From contig NZ_BONQ01000050.1 of the NCBI RefSeq assembly GCF_016862795.1, forward strand, positions 208,348 to 272,347: 64,000 nt of DNA, written 5' to 3'. The DNA is from Dactylosporangium siamense. Lineage in GTDB: Bacteria; Actinomycetota; Actinomycetes; Mycobacteriales; Micromonosporaceae. The notes under the pieces are model-generated. The model did not search any database. It was not told the DNA's origin and worked only from the letters and a program-made list of their open reading frames with translations. Position numbers and translations under genes: made by a program. Below, piece after piece: positions 50,699 through 58,859 of this stretch. Position 1 is the first letter of the stretch. Each line of letters starts with the position of its first letter.

Positions 50699-51160
50699 AT
50701 GACGCACACATGGCGGTCATGGGGCAACACCGGCGGTTTTGTGCTCATCACCTTTGTCGGCATAGTCTTGACGCTGTCGATGATGACGGTAACTGCGTCG
50801 CCTATCGTGATCACTCTGCTGGCCCTCGTCGCCGCAGCCTTACTGGTGGCGGTCTGGCGGATCGCAAGGATGACGGTGCAGGCCGGCCGCGACGGCATCC
50901 TCGTCCGGGGATTCTGGCGCCGTCGACGATTCGAATGGCGCGAGATTGACAATATTCAACTGGAGGTGGTCGACGAGAAACTGTTTGTGAACATCTATGC
51001 GCCGGTATTGCATCTGGTGGGGAAAACCGAGTGGGAACCGTTGCGGCAGCTCTCGACGTACAGCACGGTGGGTCGCGCGCCGCGCAGTAAGGCCGGCCGG
51101 GTGACCGCCGAGCTCCGAAAGCTGCACGAACAGTTCAGACTGCCTGGACCCAGCACCTGA
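50699..51160 (+). CDS. membrane protein with bacterial PH-like domain
   Basis: The 153-residue protein has two hydrophobic segments (about residues 13-32 and 36-56). A GRDGILVRGFWRRRRFEWREIDNIQL core follows, typical of bPH_6 domains (the CFP-6/low-molecular-weight-antigen type). AGGA lies 5 nt before ATG 50699. The function of such proteins is unknown. The next 316 bp hold only a gene fragment. Confidence 0.8.
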   Translation: MTHTWRSWGNTGGFVLITFVGIVLTLSMMTVTASPIVITLLALVAAALLVAVWRIARMTVQAGRDGILVRGFWRRRRFEWREIDNIQLEVVDEKLFVNIYAPVLHLVGKTEWEPLRQLSTYSTVGRAPRSKAGRVTAELRKLHEQFRLPGPST

Positions 51161-51228
51161 GCTGAGAGCACGGCACCGATCGTCGTTCCGGCAACGGTGC
51201 CAACTACCGCGATCCACGCAGCATCCAT
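51138..51228 (-). pseudogene. N-terminal fragment of a small membrane protein
   Basis: From ATG 51228 the minus strand reads MDAAWIAVVGTVAGTTIGAVLS, a typical membrane-anchor start. TTAGAT lies 6 nt upstream and TTGTCG a further 16 bp away, a plausible leaderless promoter. After about 30 codons it runs into the antisense of the bPH gene and loses protein character. It seems a truncated gene. The rest of 51161-51476 contains nothing I can support. Confidence 0.4.
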
Positions 51229-51476
51229 ACGCTCATCTAACCCAACGACGTACGCCGACAACAGGGGTGCTGAACGGCGCCATCTGCCTGCGCTGCGGGA
51301 CCGCGACCAGATGTTCCGATTCGGGCCGTCGTGGATGCACCAGCTGAACAGTTGCAAAGCCGCAAACCCGGGCATTGGCCAACGTCTGTCGCGAGTGCGT
51401 CCCGGTCCGCCGATTGTTGGTGCTCGGTGGTTGGCCGCGATCGGTGTTGGCGCGTCGAATGCGGCGCCGGCGGTTG

Positions 51477-52460
51477 TCAGGGGGTTGACAGCTCCGTGAT
51501 GCGGCGCAGGAGGAGGCCTTCGCGCAGGGCCCACGGGCAGACGTCGACGTGGGTGATGTCGAGGGCCTCCATCATGGCGGCGGCGATGATCGCGCCGGCG
51601 AGGAGTTGGCGGGAGCGGCTGGCGGCGACGCCCGGCAGCTCGGCGCGTTCCTCGGGGCGCATCGCGGCGAGGCGCGGGATCCAGTCGCGGAGGCCGGCGA
51701 GGGTGAGCCGGCCGTCGGCGCCGGCGACGCGGGCGAGTTGCTTGAACGTCTTGGACGTGGCGATGGGGCGAGCGGTGCCGCCCGGCCGGGCGTAGCCGTC
51801 GAGTGCGGTGCCGCCCCCGCGCGCAGCGCCATCCCCGCGGGCAAAGCCGCCCTTGTGGGTGTAGCCGTCGACGCGGGCGGCGTGTGCGCGCACGGAGCGC
51901 AGGACGTGCCGGTGGACGGCGGCGACGTCGCGGGGGCGGGCCGGGTGGCAGGGCAGCATCGTGCGGGTGATGCGGGCCGCGCCGAGCGGCAGGGACACCG
52001 CGACGTCGGGCAGCTCGCCGGTGCCGGCCGCGATCTCGGCCGTCGCGCCGCCGATGTCGAGCAGGAGCACCGGTCCGGCGGAGCGGTCGAGCCAGCGGCG
52101 GACGGCGAGGAACGTGACGCGGGCCTCGTCCTCGCCGCTGAGGGAGCGCAGCTCGATGCCGGCGGCCTCGCGGACGCGGTGGCGGATCTCCTCGACGTTG
52201 GTCGCGTCGCGGATCGTGGCGGTGGCGAGGGGGATGAGGTCGGTGACGGCGTGCCGGCGGGACGCGTCGACGGTTTCGGTGACGGCGGACACGAGCCGGT
52301 CGACCGCGTCGTCGGACAGTGCCCCGTCGTCGTCGACGGAGTCGGCGAGCAGGGTCGGCGCCTTGAGGCGGAACACCGACTGCGGCGGGCCTCCGGGACG
52401 TGCGTCCACGACGTGCAGGTGCGCGGCGTTGGACCCCACATCGAGCACGGCCAGTCGCAT
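51477..52460 (-). CDS. Ppx/GppA-family exopolyphosphatase
   Basis: The 327-residue protein has the ASKHA fold motifs LAVLDVGSNAAHLHVVD, LSGEDEARVTFLAV and LLLDIGGATAEIAAGTGE. Members hydrolyse polyphosphate or pppGpp. An insertion at about residues 213-248 is Gly/Arg-rich with DGYTHKGG- and DGYARPGG-like repeats, not expected in the family. GGAGG precedes ATG 52460 at suitable distance. Confidence 0.92.
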   Translation of the reverse strand: MRLAVLDVGSNAAHLHVVDARPGGPPQSVFRLKAPTLLADSVDDDGALSDDAVDRLVSAVTETVDASRRHAVTDLIPLATATIRDATNVEEIRHRVREAAGIELRSLSGEDEARVTFLAVRRWLDRSAGPVLLLDIGGATAEIAAGTGELPDVAVSLPLGAARITRTMLPCHPARPRDVAAVHRHVLRSVRAHAARVDGYTHKGGFARGDGAARGGGTALDGYARPGGTARPIATSKTFKQLARVAGADGRLTLAGLRDWIPRLAAMRPEERAELPGVAASRSRQLLAGAIIAAAMMEALDITHVDVCPWALREGLLLRRITELSTP

Positions 52461-52625
52461 CAGCACCCCTCCAACCCGTGACGCTCCGTAGCTACCTGAG
52501 CATTCTCCCACTGAAACGTTGCGGTTTCGGTCCCGTCGACAGTCGGATCGGTTGCACGAGACCGACGACACACGGGGACGCGGTGCCGGGCCGTCCATAG
52601 TGGACGGCCCGGAACGCAGGCGCGG

Positions 52626-53537
52626 TCAGCCCTTCGGGGCCTCGAAGACGAGCATCGCGTCCGCCGGCGGGTCACCGTAGATGGAGCGGACCGTGGGCTC
52701 GTCGAAGCGGGACTCGTCGGCGACGTTGACGAAGTCGCGGATCGCGGTGCCCGAGCAGTACGTGTCGGCCAGCGGTGCGCCGCGTCCGGCCACGACGTCG
52801 GGGACGTGCACGGTGCGGAAGTCGACGCTGTAGCGGGCCAGGCCCGAGGTGTTCGGCGTGGACCGGTGCAGCTGGGCGCCGGAGAACAGCAGGACCTGGC
52901 CGGGTGCGGGCAGCACCACCAGCTCGTTGGGCGGGTTGTGGTCGGTCGCGCCGGGGCGGACCTGGGCCTCCTGCTTGACCGACGCGGCGGTGGTGAGCCG
53001 GCCGACGTTGTTGCGGTAGTAGTCGAAGTCGCCGGAGTTGTTGTCGACGGGCCGGTTGAAGCGGTCCAGGTCGAAGGACATCGCGTTGTCGTCGCGGGCC
53101 GGGAAGATCGGCAGCCACCAGTTGAGCTGCTGGTTCGGCGCCGAGTACCACACGTCGCGGTGCCACGGGAACGCGAAGGCCACCCCGGTCGTGAGGTGCC
53201 CGACGGGGAACGACGTGCGGGGCTTCGGCACGTCGAAGTGGGTCTCCTCGGCGGTGAACCCGGCCTCTTCGATGATGTTGCGGACCAGCTTCTTGGACCG
53301 CTCGTCGTGGATGAACCGCGGTTTCCACGGGCCGAGCAGCGCGGCCATGGCGGTCGGCTCGTAGTGCTCGTGGGCGTGCTCGGGGTCGTGCGGAGCGAAC
53401 AGCTCGGTCAGTTGCTGCCGGGCGTGGTCGACGAACTTCGCGACCGAGGGCAGCTTCGTCATCACCAGGAGGTGACCGTCGTAGAGGCGTTGGCGGAGCA
53501 CCTCGGGCGGTGCCTGCAGGTCGACGTGAACGGCCAT
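52626..53537 (-). CDS. phytanoyl-CoA dioxygenase (PhyH)-like Fe(II)/2-oxoglutarate oxygenase
   Basis: The 303-residue protein has the facial triad: WHRD (HxD, near residue 128) and the distal His in GAQLHRSTPNTSGLARYSVDFR, with the Arg that binds 2-oxoglutarate. Such enzymes hydroxylate small molecules, often in natural-product pathways. GGGGAGGAAAG before ATG 53537 is a strong ribosome-binding site. It is transcribed alone, and the substrate is unknown. Confidence 0.85.
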   Translation of the reverse strand: MAVHVDLQAPPEVLRQRLYDGHLLVMTKLPSVAKFVDHARQQLTELFAPHDPEHAHEHYEPTAMAALLGPWKPRFIHDERSKKLVRNIIEEAGFTAEETHFDVPKPRTSFPVGHLTTGVAFAFPWHRDVWYSAPNQQLNWWLPIFPARDDNAMSFDLDRFNRPVDNNSGDFDYYRNNVGRLTTAASVKQEAQVRPGATDHNPPNELVVLPAPGQVLLFSGAQLHRSTPNTSGLARYSVDFRTVHVPDVVAGRGAPLADTYCSGTAIRDFVNVADESRFDEPTVRSIYGDPPADAMLVFEAPKG

Positions 53538-53807
53538 CTGTCTTTCCTCCCCGGAGAAATATTCGCTGGTGAGCCTAGGCATCCCGGGAGTTCGACGACA
53601 CCCGGGTCCCCAGTTGCGTGCCGGGTTCGTCAGCTTTCCGACTGAACCGGCGGGGGCCCCTCGGGTGATCGGCCGACCCGATTCCCTCAAATCGAACCCA
53701 CAAGATCGAACATGGCAAATGGATGGCAAACGATTGCCGCGCGGAGAGCCCGGTCATTACCGTCCGAGGCACATGTCCCGACCCCGCCAATGAGGGAGAT
53801 GCTCCAA

Positions 53808-55991
53808 ATGCACCATGCCCCCGTTACCAGGGCGCTGCTGAGCGCGGTACTGCTGCTCGGCGGCACCGTCGCCGTCCTCGGTGCCACCGCCGGCGCCGCG
53901 CAGGCCGCCTGCGGCACCACCAACGTCGCGCTCAACAAGCCGGCCACGTCCTCCTCCAACGAGAACGGCAGCCTGACCCCCAACAAGGCGGTCGACGGCA
54001 ACGTCAACACCCGCTGGTCCAGCGCCTTCAGCGACCCCCAGTGGCTGCAGGTCGACCTCGGCGCCGCCACCGACGTCTGCCAGGTCGTCATCACCTGGCA
54101 GACCTCCTACGCCAAGGCGTTCAGCGTCGAGGTCTCGCCGACCGGCGCGGCCGGCAGCTGGACGTCGATCTACTCCACCACCACGAGCACCGGCGGCACC
54201 CAGACGCTCAACGTCAGCGGCACCGGCCGCTACCTGCGCGTCTACGGCACCCAGCGGGCGAACGGCTACGGATACTCCATCAAGGAGCTGGCCGTCTACA
54301 GCGGCACGCCCACCGAGCCGCCGGTCTGCACCAACCCGCCGGCGTCCGGCGCGCTGCCGCCCACGTTCATCGTGTTCGACCCGTCCATGTCGGCGGCCAG
54401 CATCCAGAGCCAGGTCAACACGGTCTTCGCGCAGCAGGAGGCCAACCAGTTCGGTGCGCAGCGATACGTCCTGGCGTTCAAGCCCGGCACGTACAGCGGC
54501 ATCAACGTCAACACGGGGTTCTACACCTCGGTCATCGGCCTCGGTCGCAACCCCGACGACGTCGTCATCAACGGTGACGTCACCGTGGACGCGGGCTGGT
54601 TCGGCGGCAACGCGACGCAGAACTTCTGGCGGTCGATCGAGAACCTGTCGATCGTGCCGAGCGTCGCCAACAACGGTGACCGCTGGGCCGTCGCGCAGGC
54701 CGCGCCGATGCGGCGGGTGCACATCCGGGGCAAGCTCAACCTCGCCCCCAACGGCTACGGCTGGGCCAGTGGCGGCTACATCGCCGACAGCAAGATCGAC
54801 GGCAGCGTCGGCCCGTACTCGCAGCAGCAGTGGTACACCCGGGACAGCTCGATCGGCAGCTGGGTCAACGGCGTGTGGAACATGGTGTTCTCCGGCGTGC
54901 AGGGCGCACCGGCCAACAGTTTCCCCAGCCCGCCCTACACCGTCGTCGGATCCACCCCGGTCATCCGGGACAAGCCGTACCTCTACCTGGACGGCAGCAC
55001 ATACCGGGTGTTCGTCCCGAATCTGCGCACGAACGCCGTCGGCACCACCTGGTCCGGCGGTTCCACCCCCGGCTCGTCGATCCCGCTGTCGGACTTCTTC
55101 GTCGTGACACCGGGTACCGGCGCCGCCACGATCAACCAGGCCCTCGCCTGTGGCAAGCACCTGTTCTTCGCCCCGGGCGTCTATCACCTCAACCAGACGC
55201 TGAACGTCACCAACCCGAACACCGTGATCCTGGGTGAGGGGTACCCGACGCTGATCCCGGACAACGGGGTCAACGCGATGACCGTCGCCGACGTCGACGG
55301 CGTGAAGGTCGCGGGCCTGCTCTTCGACGCGGGCACGGTCAACTCGGACACGCTGCTCACGATCGGTGCGGCCGGCTCGGCCGCGGGTCACGCGGCGAAC
55401 CCGACGACGGTCCAGGACGTGTTCTTCCGCATCGGCGGCGCCGGGCCCGGCAAGGCGACCAACAGCCTGGTCGTCAACTCCAACAACACGATCATCGACC
55501 ACATCTGGGCGTGGCGCGCCGACCACGGCGCCGGCGTCGGCTGGACCGTCAACACCGCCGACACCGGACTGATCGTCAACGGCAACAACGTCTCGGCCTA
55601 CGGGCTGTTCGTCGAGCACTACCAGAAGGACGAGGTGATCTGGAACGGTCAGGGCGGCCGGACCATCTTCTTCCAGAACGAGATGCCCTACGACCCGCCG
55701 AGCCAGTCCGCCTGGCGCACCGGGGCGCGTGGGTACGCGGCGTACAAGGTGGCCGACACCGTCACGACGCACGAGGCGTGGGGGATGGGCAGCTACTGCA
55801 ACTTCACCGCGGACCCGTCGATCGTCGCCGAGCACGGCTTCGAGACCCCGGTGACGGCCGGCGTGAAGTTCCACGACCTGCTCACCGTCTCACTCGGCGG
55901 CAAGGGCACGATCGCGCACGTCATCAACACCACCGGCGGTCCCGCGCAGGGCACCAACACGGTTCCCGTGTATCTGGTCGCCTTCCCGTAG
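53808..55991 (+). CDS. secreted F5/8-type (discoidin) and beta-helix carbohydrate-active protein
   Basis: The 727-residue protein has a signal peptide (about 1-34). A discoidin domain follows at about 36-165 (LNKPATSSSNENGSLTPNKAVDGN, RWSSAFSDPQWLQVDLG, YLRVYGTQRANGYGYSIKELAVY). A right-handed beta-helix to the end carries Gly/Asn/Asp turns. The beta-helix resembles GH87/GH55-type glucanases, but I cannot place the catalytic residues, so the class is tentative. It probably binds and cleaves a fungal or plant polysaccharide. GAGGGAG is 9 nt before ATG 53808. TGGCAAACGATTGCC (near 53720) upstream resembles a LacI-type site. Confidence 0.85.
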   Translation: MHHAPVTRALLSAVLLLGGTVAVLGATAGAAQAACGTTNVALNKPATSSSNENGSLTPNKAVDGNVNTRWSSAFSDPQWLQVDLGAATDVCQVVITWQTSYAKAFSVEVSPTGAAGSWTSIYSTTTSTGGTQTLNVSGTGRYLRVYGTQRANGYGYSIKELAVYSGTPTEPPVCTNPPASGALPPTFIVFDPSMSAASIQSQVNTVFAQQEANQFGAQRYVLAFKPGTYSGINVNTGFYTSVIGLGRNPDDVVINGDVTVDAGWFGGNATQNFWRSIENLSIVPSVANNGDRWAVAQAAPMRRVHIRGKLNLAPNGYGWASGGYIADSKIDGSVGPYSQQQWYTRDSSIGSWVNGVWNMVFSGVQGAPANSFPSPPYTVVGSTPVIRDKPYLYLDGSTYRVFVPNLRTNAVGTTWSGGSTPGSSIPLSDFFVVTPGTGAATINQALACGKHLFFAPGVYHLNQTLNVTNPNTVILGEGYPTLIPDNGVNAMTVADVDGVKVAGLLFDAGTVNSDTLLTIGAAGSAAGHAANPTTVQDVFFRIGGAGPGKATNSLVVNSNNTIIDHIWAWRADHGAGVGWTVNTADTGLIVNGNNVSAYGLFVEHYQKDEVIWNGQGGRTIFFQNEMPYDPPSQSAWRTGARGYAAYKVADTVTTHEAWGMGSYCNFTADPSIVAEHGFETPVTAGVKFHDLLTVSLGGKGTIAHVINTTGGPAQGTNTVPVYLVAFP

Positions 55992-56058
55992 AAGACAACG
56001 AAGCACGCGCCGCCGACCGGAAACGGGCGGCGGCGTGTGCCGTTTTCGTTAACAACGT

Positions 56059-56105
56059 TTGACAGCCGTGAGATATCGACGTACAACTCTGTGAGAGCGC
56101 TCTCA
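56059..56105 (+). promoter_or_regulatory. orphan consensus promoter with LacI-type operator
   Basis: TTGACA (56059-56064), a 17-bp spacer and TACAAC (56082-56087) form the best promoter in the window. The perfect palindrome TGAGAGCGCTCTCA (56092-56105) covers the expected start site and resembles the operators of CebR-like LacI-family sugar regulators. There is no plus-strand gene downstream; a hairpin follows immediately. Confidence 0.7.
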
Positions 56106-56145
56106 GCCTGCTTGCCCGGGCCGGCCGCCACCGGCCCGGGCAGGC
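56106..56145. terminator. GC-rich hairpin after the orphan promoter
   Basis: GCCCGGGCCGG (56114-56124) pairs perfectly with CCGGCCCGGGC (56131-56141) around a 6-nt loop. GCCTG and CAGGC can add outer pairing. Transcription from the orphan promoter would yield an RNA of roughly 50 nt ending here. Confidence 0.65.
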
Positions 56146-56185
56146 TCCGTCTGCGCTCGGACCGGTCACCAGCCGGCCCACGACG

Positions 56186-56219
56186 GGGCCCGCCCGGCTC
56201 GGGAGCGCCGGGCGGGCCC
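56186..56219. terminator. second GC-rich hairpin between convergent genes
   Basis: GGGCCCGCCCGG (56186-56197) and CCGGGCGGGCCC (56208-56219) form a perfect 12-bp stem with a 10-nt loop. It can terminate transcription from either side. Confidence 0.7.
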
Positions 56220-56232
56220 ATCCACGTGTCCC

Positions 56233-56284
56233 GTGATCCGGTAGACCCTGAGCACCCAGGGGTACCCAAGGTCTACCGGGTCAC
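56233..56284. terminator. inverted repeat spanning the MmpL-gene stop
   Basis: The 15-bp arm at 56233-56247 is an inverted copy (14 of 15) of 56270-56284, which includes the last codons and stop of the minus-strand transporter gene (CTA at 56273-56275). The loop contains a GGGTACCC-type palindrome. Confidence 0.7.
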
Positions 56285-58270
56285 GGAAACCAGCGGGGGA
56301 GCGGCGGGCGCGGGAGCGGGCGGGACGCGGCCCGGCCACCAGGCGGCGCGACCCAGCAGGGTCATCGTCGCCGGGACGAGCAGCATGCGGACCACGGTCG
56401 CGTCGAGGACGATCGCCACCACCAGGCCCAGCCCGATCTCCCGGATCGGCGCGAACCCACCCAGCAGGAACCCGGCGAACACCACCACGAGCAGCAGCGC
56501 CGCCGAGGTGACGATCCGGCCGGTCTGCTGCAGCCCGACGGCCACCGACCGGCGCGAATCGGCGCCGGTGAGGCGGTGCTCGCGGATGCGGGCGAGCAGG
56601 AACACCTCGTAGTCCACCGACAACCCGAAGGCGATCGCGGCGACGAGGACCGGCACGGTCAGGTCGATCATGCCGAGGTCGCCGCGGTCCTGGAAGACGA
56701 GGGTGACCACGCCCAGCGCGGCGCCGATGCTCAGGACGCTGGTGAGGACCGCCTTCAGCGGCAGCAGCAGCGAGCGGGTGAACGCGGCGAGCAGGACGAT
56801 CGTCGCGGCGACGACGATGAGCGCGGCGATCGGGCCGTACCGGGCGAGCATGGACCGGTAGTCGACCAGCCGCGCGGCGTCACCGGTGACCAGGACCTCG
56901 AAGGGCGCCGCCACGTCGCGCACCGCGATGACCGTCGCGCGGCCCTGCGCGGTTTCGGGGCGGTGCGCGGGCGTTGCCCGTACCACGGACACCGCCGCCG
57001 ACACGGGCTCGACCCGCACCGCGGTCACCCCGGGGACGCCGCGCACCCGGTCGGCGAACTGCTGGGTGGCGGCGGCGTCGGCGGGGGAGCGCACCACGGC
57101 GAGGATGTCGTCCGGCCCGACGAACGCCGGGTAGTGCGCGGCCAGCTGGTCGTGCTGCTGGCGGGTCTGCGTCGAGGACGGCAGGGCCCGGGCGTCGCTG
57201 TTGCCGAGGCGCAGGTGCAGGGCCGGGACGGCGAGGGCGAGCAGACCGGCGGCGGTGAGCACGGTGGTGAGCACCGGGCGGCGCTGCACCGCGACGGCGA
57301 GCCGGCCGAAGACCCCGTCACCGGTGCGCACGGGCGCCGGCCGGATCCGGCGCCCGGTCAGCTTGAGGACGGCGGGCAGCAACGTGAGCACCGCGAACAT
57401 GTTGACCAGCACGACACCCGTGCCCGCGAGGCCCATGGAACGCAGGAACGCGTCGGGGAACACGGCCAGGCCCAGCAGGCTCGCGGCGACCGTGAGGCCG
57501 GTGACCGCGATCGTGCGGCCGGCCTTGTCGACGGCGGTGGCGAGCGCGGCGGGCACGTCACCGGCATTCTCCGCCAGTGAGGTCCGGAACCGGCTGATGA
57601 GCAGCAGCCCGTAGTCGACGGCGAGGCCGACGCTGAGCATGGTGGCGACCTGGATCGCGTACACGGAGATGTCGGTGCCGAAGCTGAGCGCGTACAGCAG
57701 GCCGAACGTGCCGCCGATCCCGGCGACCGCGACGAGCAGCGGCATCGCGCCGGCGAGCAGGCCGCCGAACACGATCACGAGCAGGATCAGCACGGCGGGG
57801 AGGGTGAACAGCTCGGCCCGCTGCACGTCGGACTGCGCCTGCACGGCGAACTCGCTGTCGGTGAGCGGGCCGCCGGTGACGGTCACCCGGGCCGGGTCCA
57901 CGGCCCGAAGTTTCGTCGCGACGGCCTCGGCTGACGCGTCGTCGGAGACCGTGACCTGGAGCAGGACCGCCTGGCCGTCGTCGGACGGCAAGGGCTCGCC
58001 GACGTCGACGACGCCGGGCACGCCGCGCACGTCGGCGAGCGCCACACCGCCGGTCGCGACCACGGTCAGCTGCGCGGGCCGCGGGCCGGCGGCGTCGTCG
58101 CGCACCTGCAGCGCCCGCTCGGTCTCCGAGCCGGGCACGGTGGCGACCTGCGCGGTGAGCTTCATGAACACCCCGCCGCCGACACCGAACCCCACGGCGA
58201 CGACCGCGACCCAGAACACGATGACCATCACGGGCCGGCGCAACGCCAGCGCTGTCAGTATCCGGAACAT
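56273..58270 (-). CDS. MmpL/RND-family transporter
   Basis: The 665-residue protein has two repeats of an extracytoplasmic domain followed by membrane bundles, about 12 helices in all. The family signatures are FLRSMGLAGTGVVLVNM, and QVATMLSVGLAVDYGLLLISRFR with its counterpart in the second half, AIAFGLSVDYEVFLLARIREHRL. MmpL proteins export lipids, siderophores or drugs. ATG 58270 is used. The 3' end sits in an inverted repeat. No partner gene is adjacent. Confidence 0.92.
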   Translation of the reverse strand: MFRILTALALRRPVMVIVFWVAVVAVGFGVGGGVFMKLTAQVATVPGSETERALQVRDDAAGPRPAQLTVVATGGVALADVRGVPGVVDVGEPLPSDDGQAVLLQVTVSDDASAEAVATKLRAVDPARVTVTGGPLTDSEFAVQAQSDVQRAELFTLPAVLILLVIVFGGLLAGAMPLLVAVAGIGGTFGLLYALSFGTDISVYAIQVATMLSVGLAVDYGLLLISRFRTSLAENAGDVPAALATAVDKAGRTIAVTGLTVAASLLGLAVFPDAFLRSMGLAGTGVVLVNMFAVLTLLPAVLKLTGRRIRPAPVRTGDGVFGRLAVAVQRRPVLTTVLTAAGLLALAVPALHLRLGNSDARALPSSTQTRQQHDQLAAHYPAFVGPDDILAVVRSPADAAATQQFADRVRGVPGVTAVRVEPVSAAVSVVRATPAHRPETAQGRATVIAVRDVAAPFEVLVTGDAARLVDYRSMLARYGPIAALIVVAATIVLLAAFTRSLLLPLKAVLTSVLSIGAALGVVTLVFQDRGDLGMIDLTVPVLVAAIAFGLSVDYEVFLLARIREHRLTGADSRRSVAVGLQQTGRIVTSAALLLVVVFAGFLLGGFAPIREIGLGLVVAIVLDATVVRMLLVPATMTLLGRAAWWPGRVPPAPAPAAPPLVSVTR

Positions 58271-58337
58271 GACGTCGATGCTCGTCGCTGCGGCACCCGT
58301 GCCGCTTCGCCGCCCAGAGGGGTCTTCGCCCTCACTC

Positions 58338-58859
58338 TCAAGAGGGAGCCGGCACCGCCGCCACCGGTCCGAGCTCCAACCGGAGGGTGTGGGTGACCTC
58401 GTCGCGCAAGGTGGTGTCGAGTCCGATCGACAGGGTGCCCTCCTCGGTCACGACGAACGACACCTCGACCGAGCCGGCCTTCAGGTCGAGGGGGTCGTCG
58501 CCGCCGGCCGCGTTGGCCATGATGGATCGGATCGTCCGCACCGCGTTGACGAGGGTCCGCGAGACGGACGCTCCCCGCACTTCGTGCGTCTCGGAGGGCC
58601 TCGGAACGAGCTCCACCTCGATCGTGTGGATGTCCTTCTCGTCGACCTTCCGGCCGAGGCGAAGTTGCATTCCGACCACCGGGACCCGGAACTCGAGCTT
58701 CGCGCCCGTCGAGTTGGTGACGACCGTGCGCAGTGTCAGTCGAACGGCGGTGACCCGCAGGTCGACCTGGTCATCCGCGCCGATGCCCGCCTGTTCGATG
58801 CTTCGTTTGATCTCATTGACCAGGTCGTCGACTGGGACGGTGCCAGCTTCGATCCTCAC
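58338..58859 (-). CDS. trypco2-domain protein
   Basis: The 173-residue protein starts EAGTVPVDDLVNEIKRSIEQA and continues with beta-strands (VDLRVTAVRLTLRTVV, LEFRVPVVGMQL), the pattern of trypsin-co-occurring domain 2. This domain was described as an accessory module of proteolytic biological-conflict systems in multicellular bacteria. GTG 58859 overlaps the stop of the CHAT gene by 4 nt (GTGA), so the two are produced together. It probably acts as adaptor, inhibitor or substrate of that protease (inference). No catalytic residues are visible. Confidence 0.75.
   Translation of the reverse strand: MRIEAGTVPVDDLVNEIKRSIEQAGIGADDQVDLRVTAVRLTLRTVVTNSTGAKLEFRVPVVGMQLRLGRKVDEKDIHTIEVELVPRPSETHEVRGASVSRTLVNAVRTIRSIMANAAGGDDPLDLKAGSVEVSFVVTEEGTLSIGLDTTLRDEVTHTLRLELGPVAAVPAPS

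Noticed and set aside
53757..55874. 705-codon minus-strand frame
   Set aside because: It mirrors the F5/8-domain gene and has no independent start or domain.
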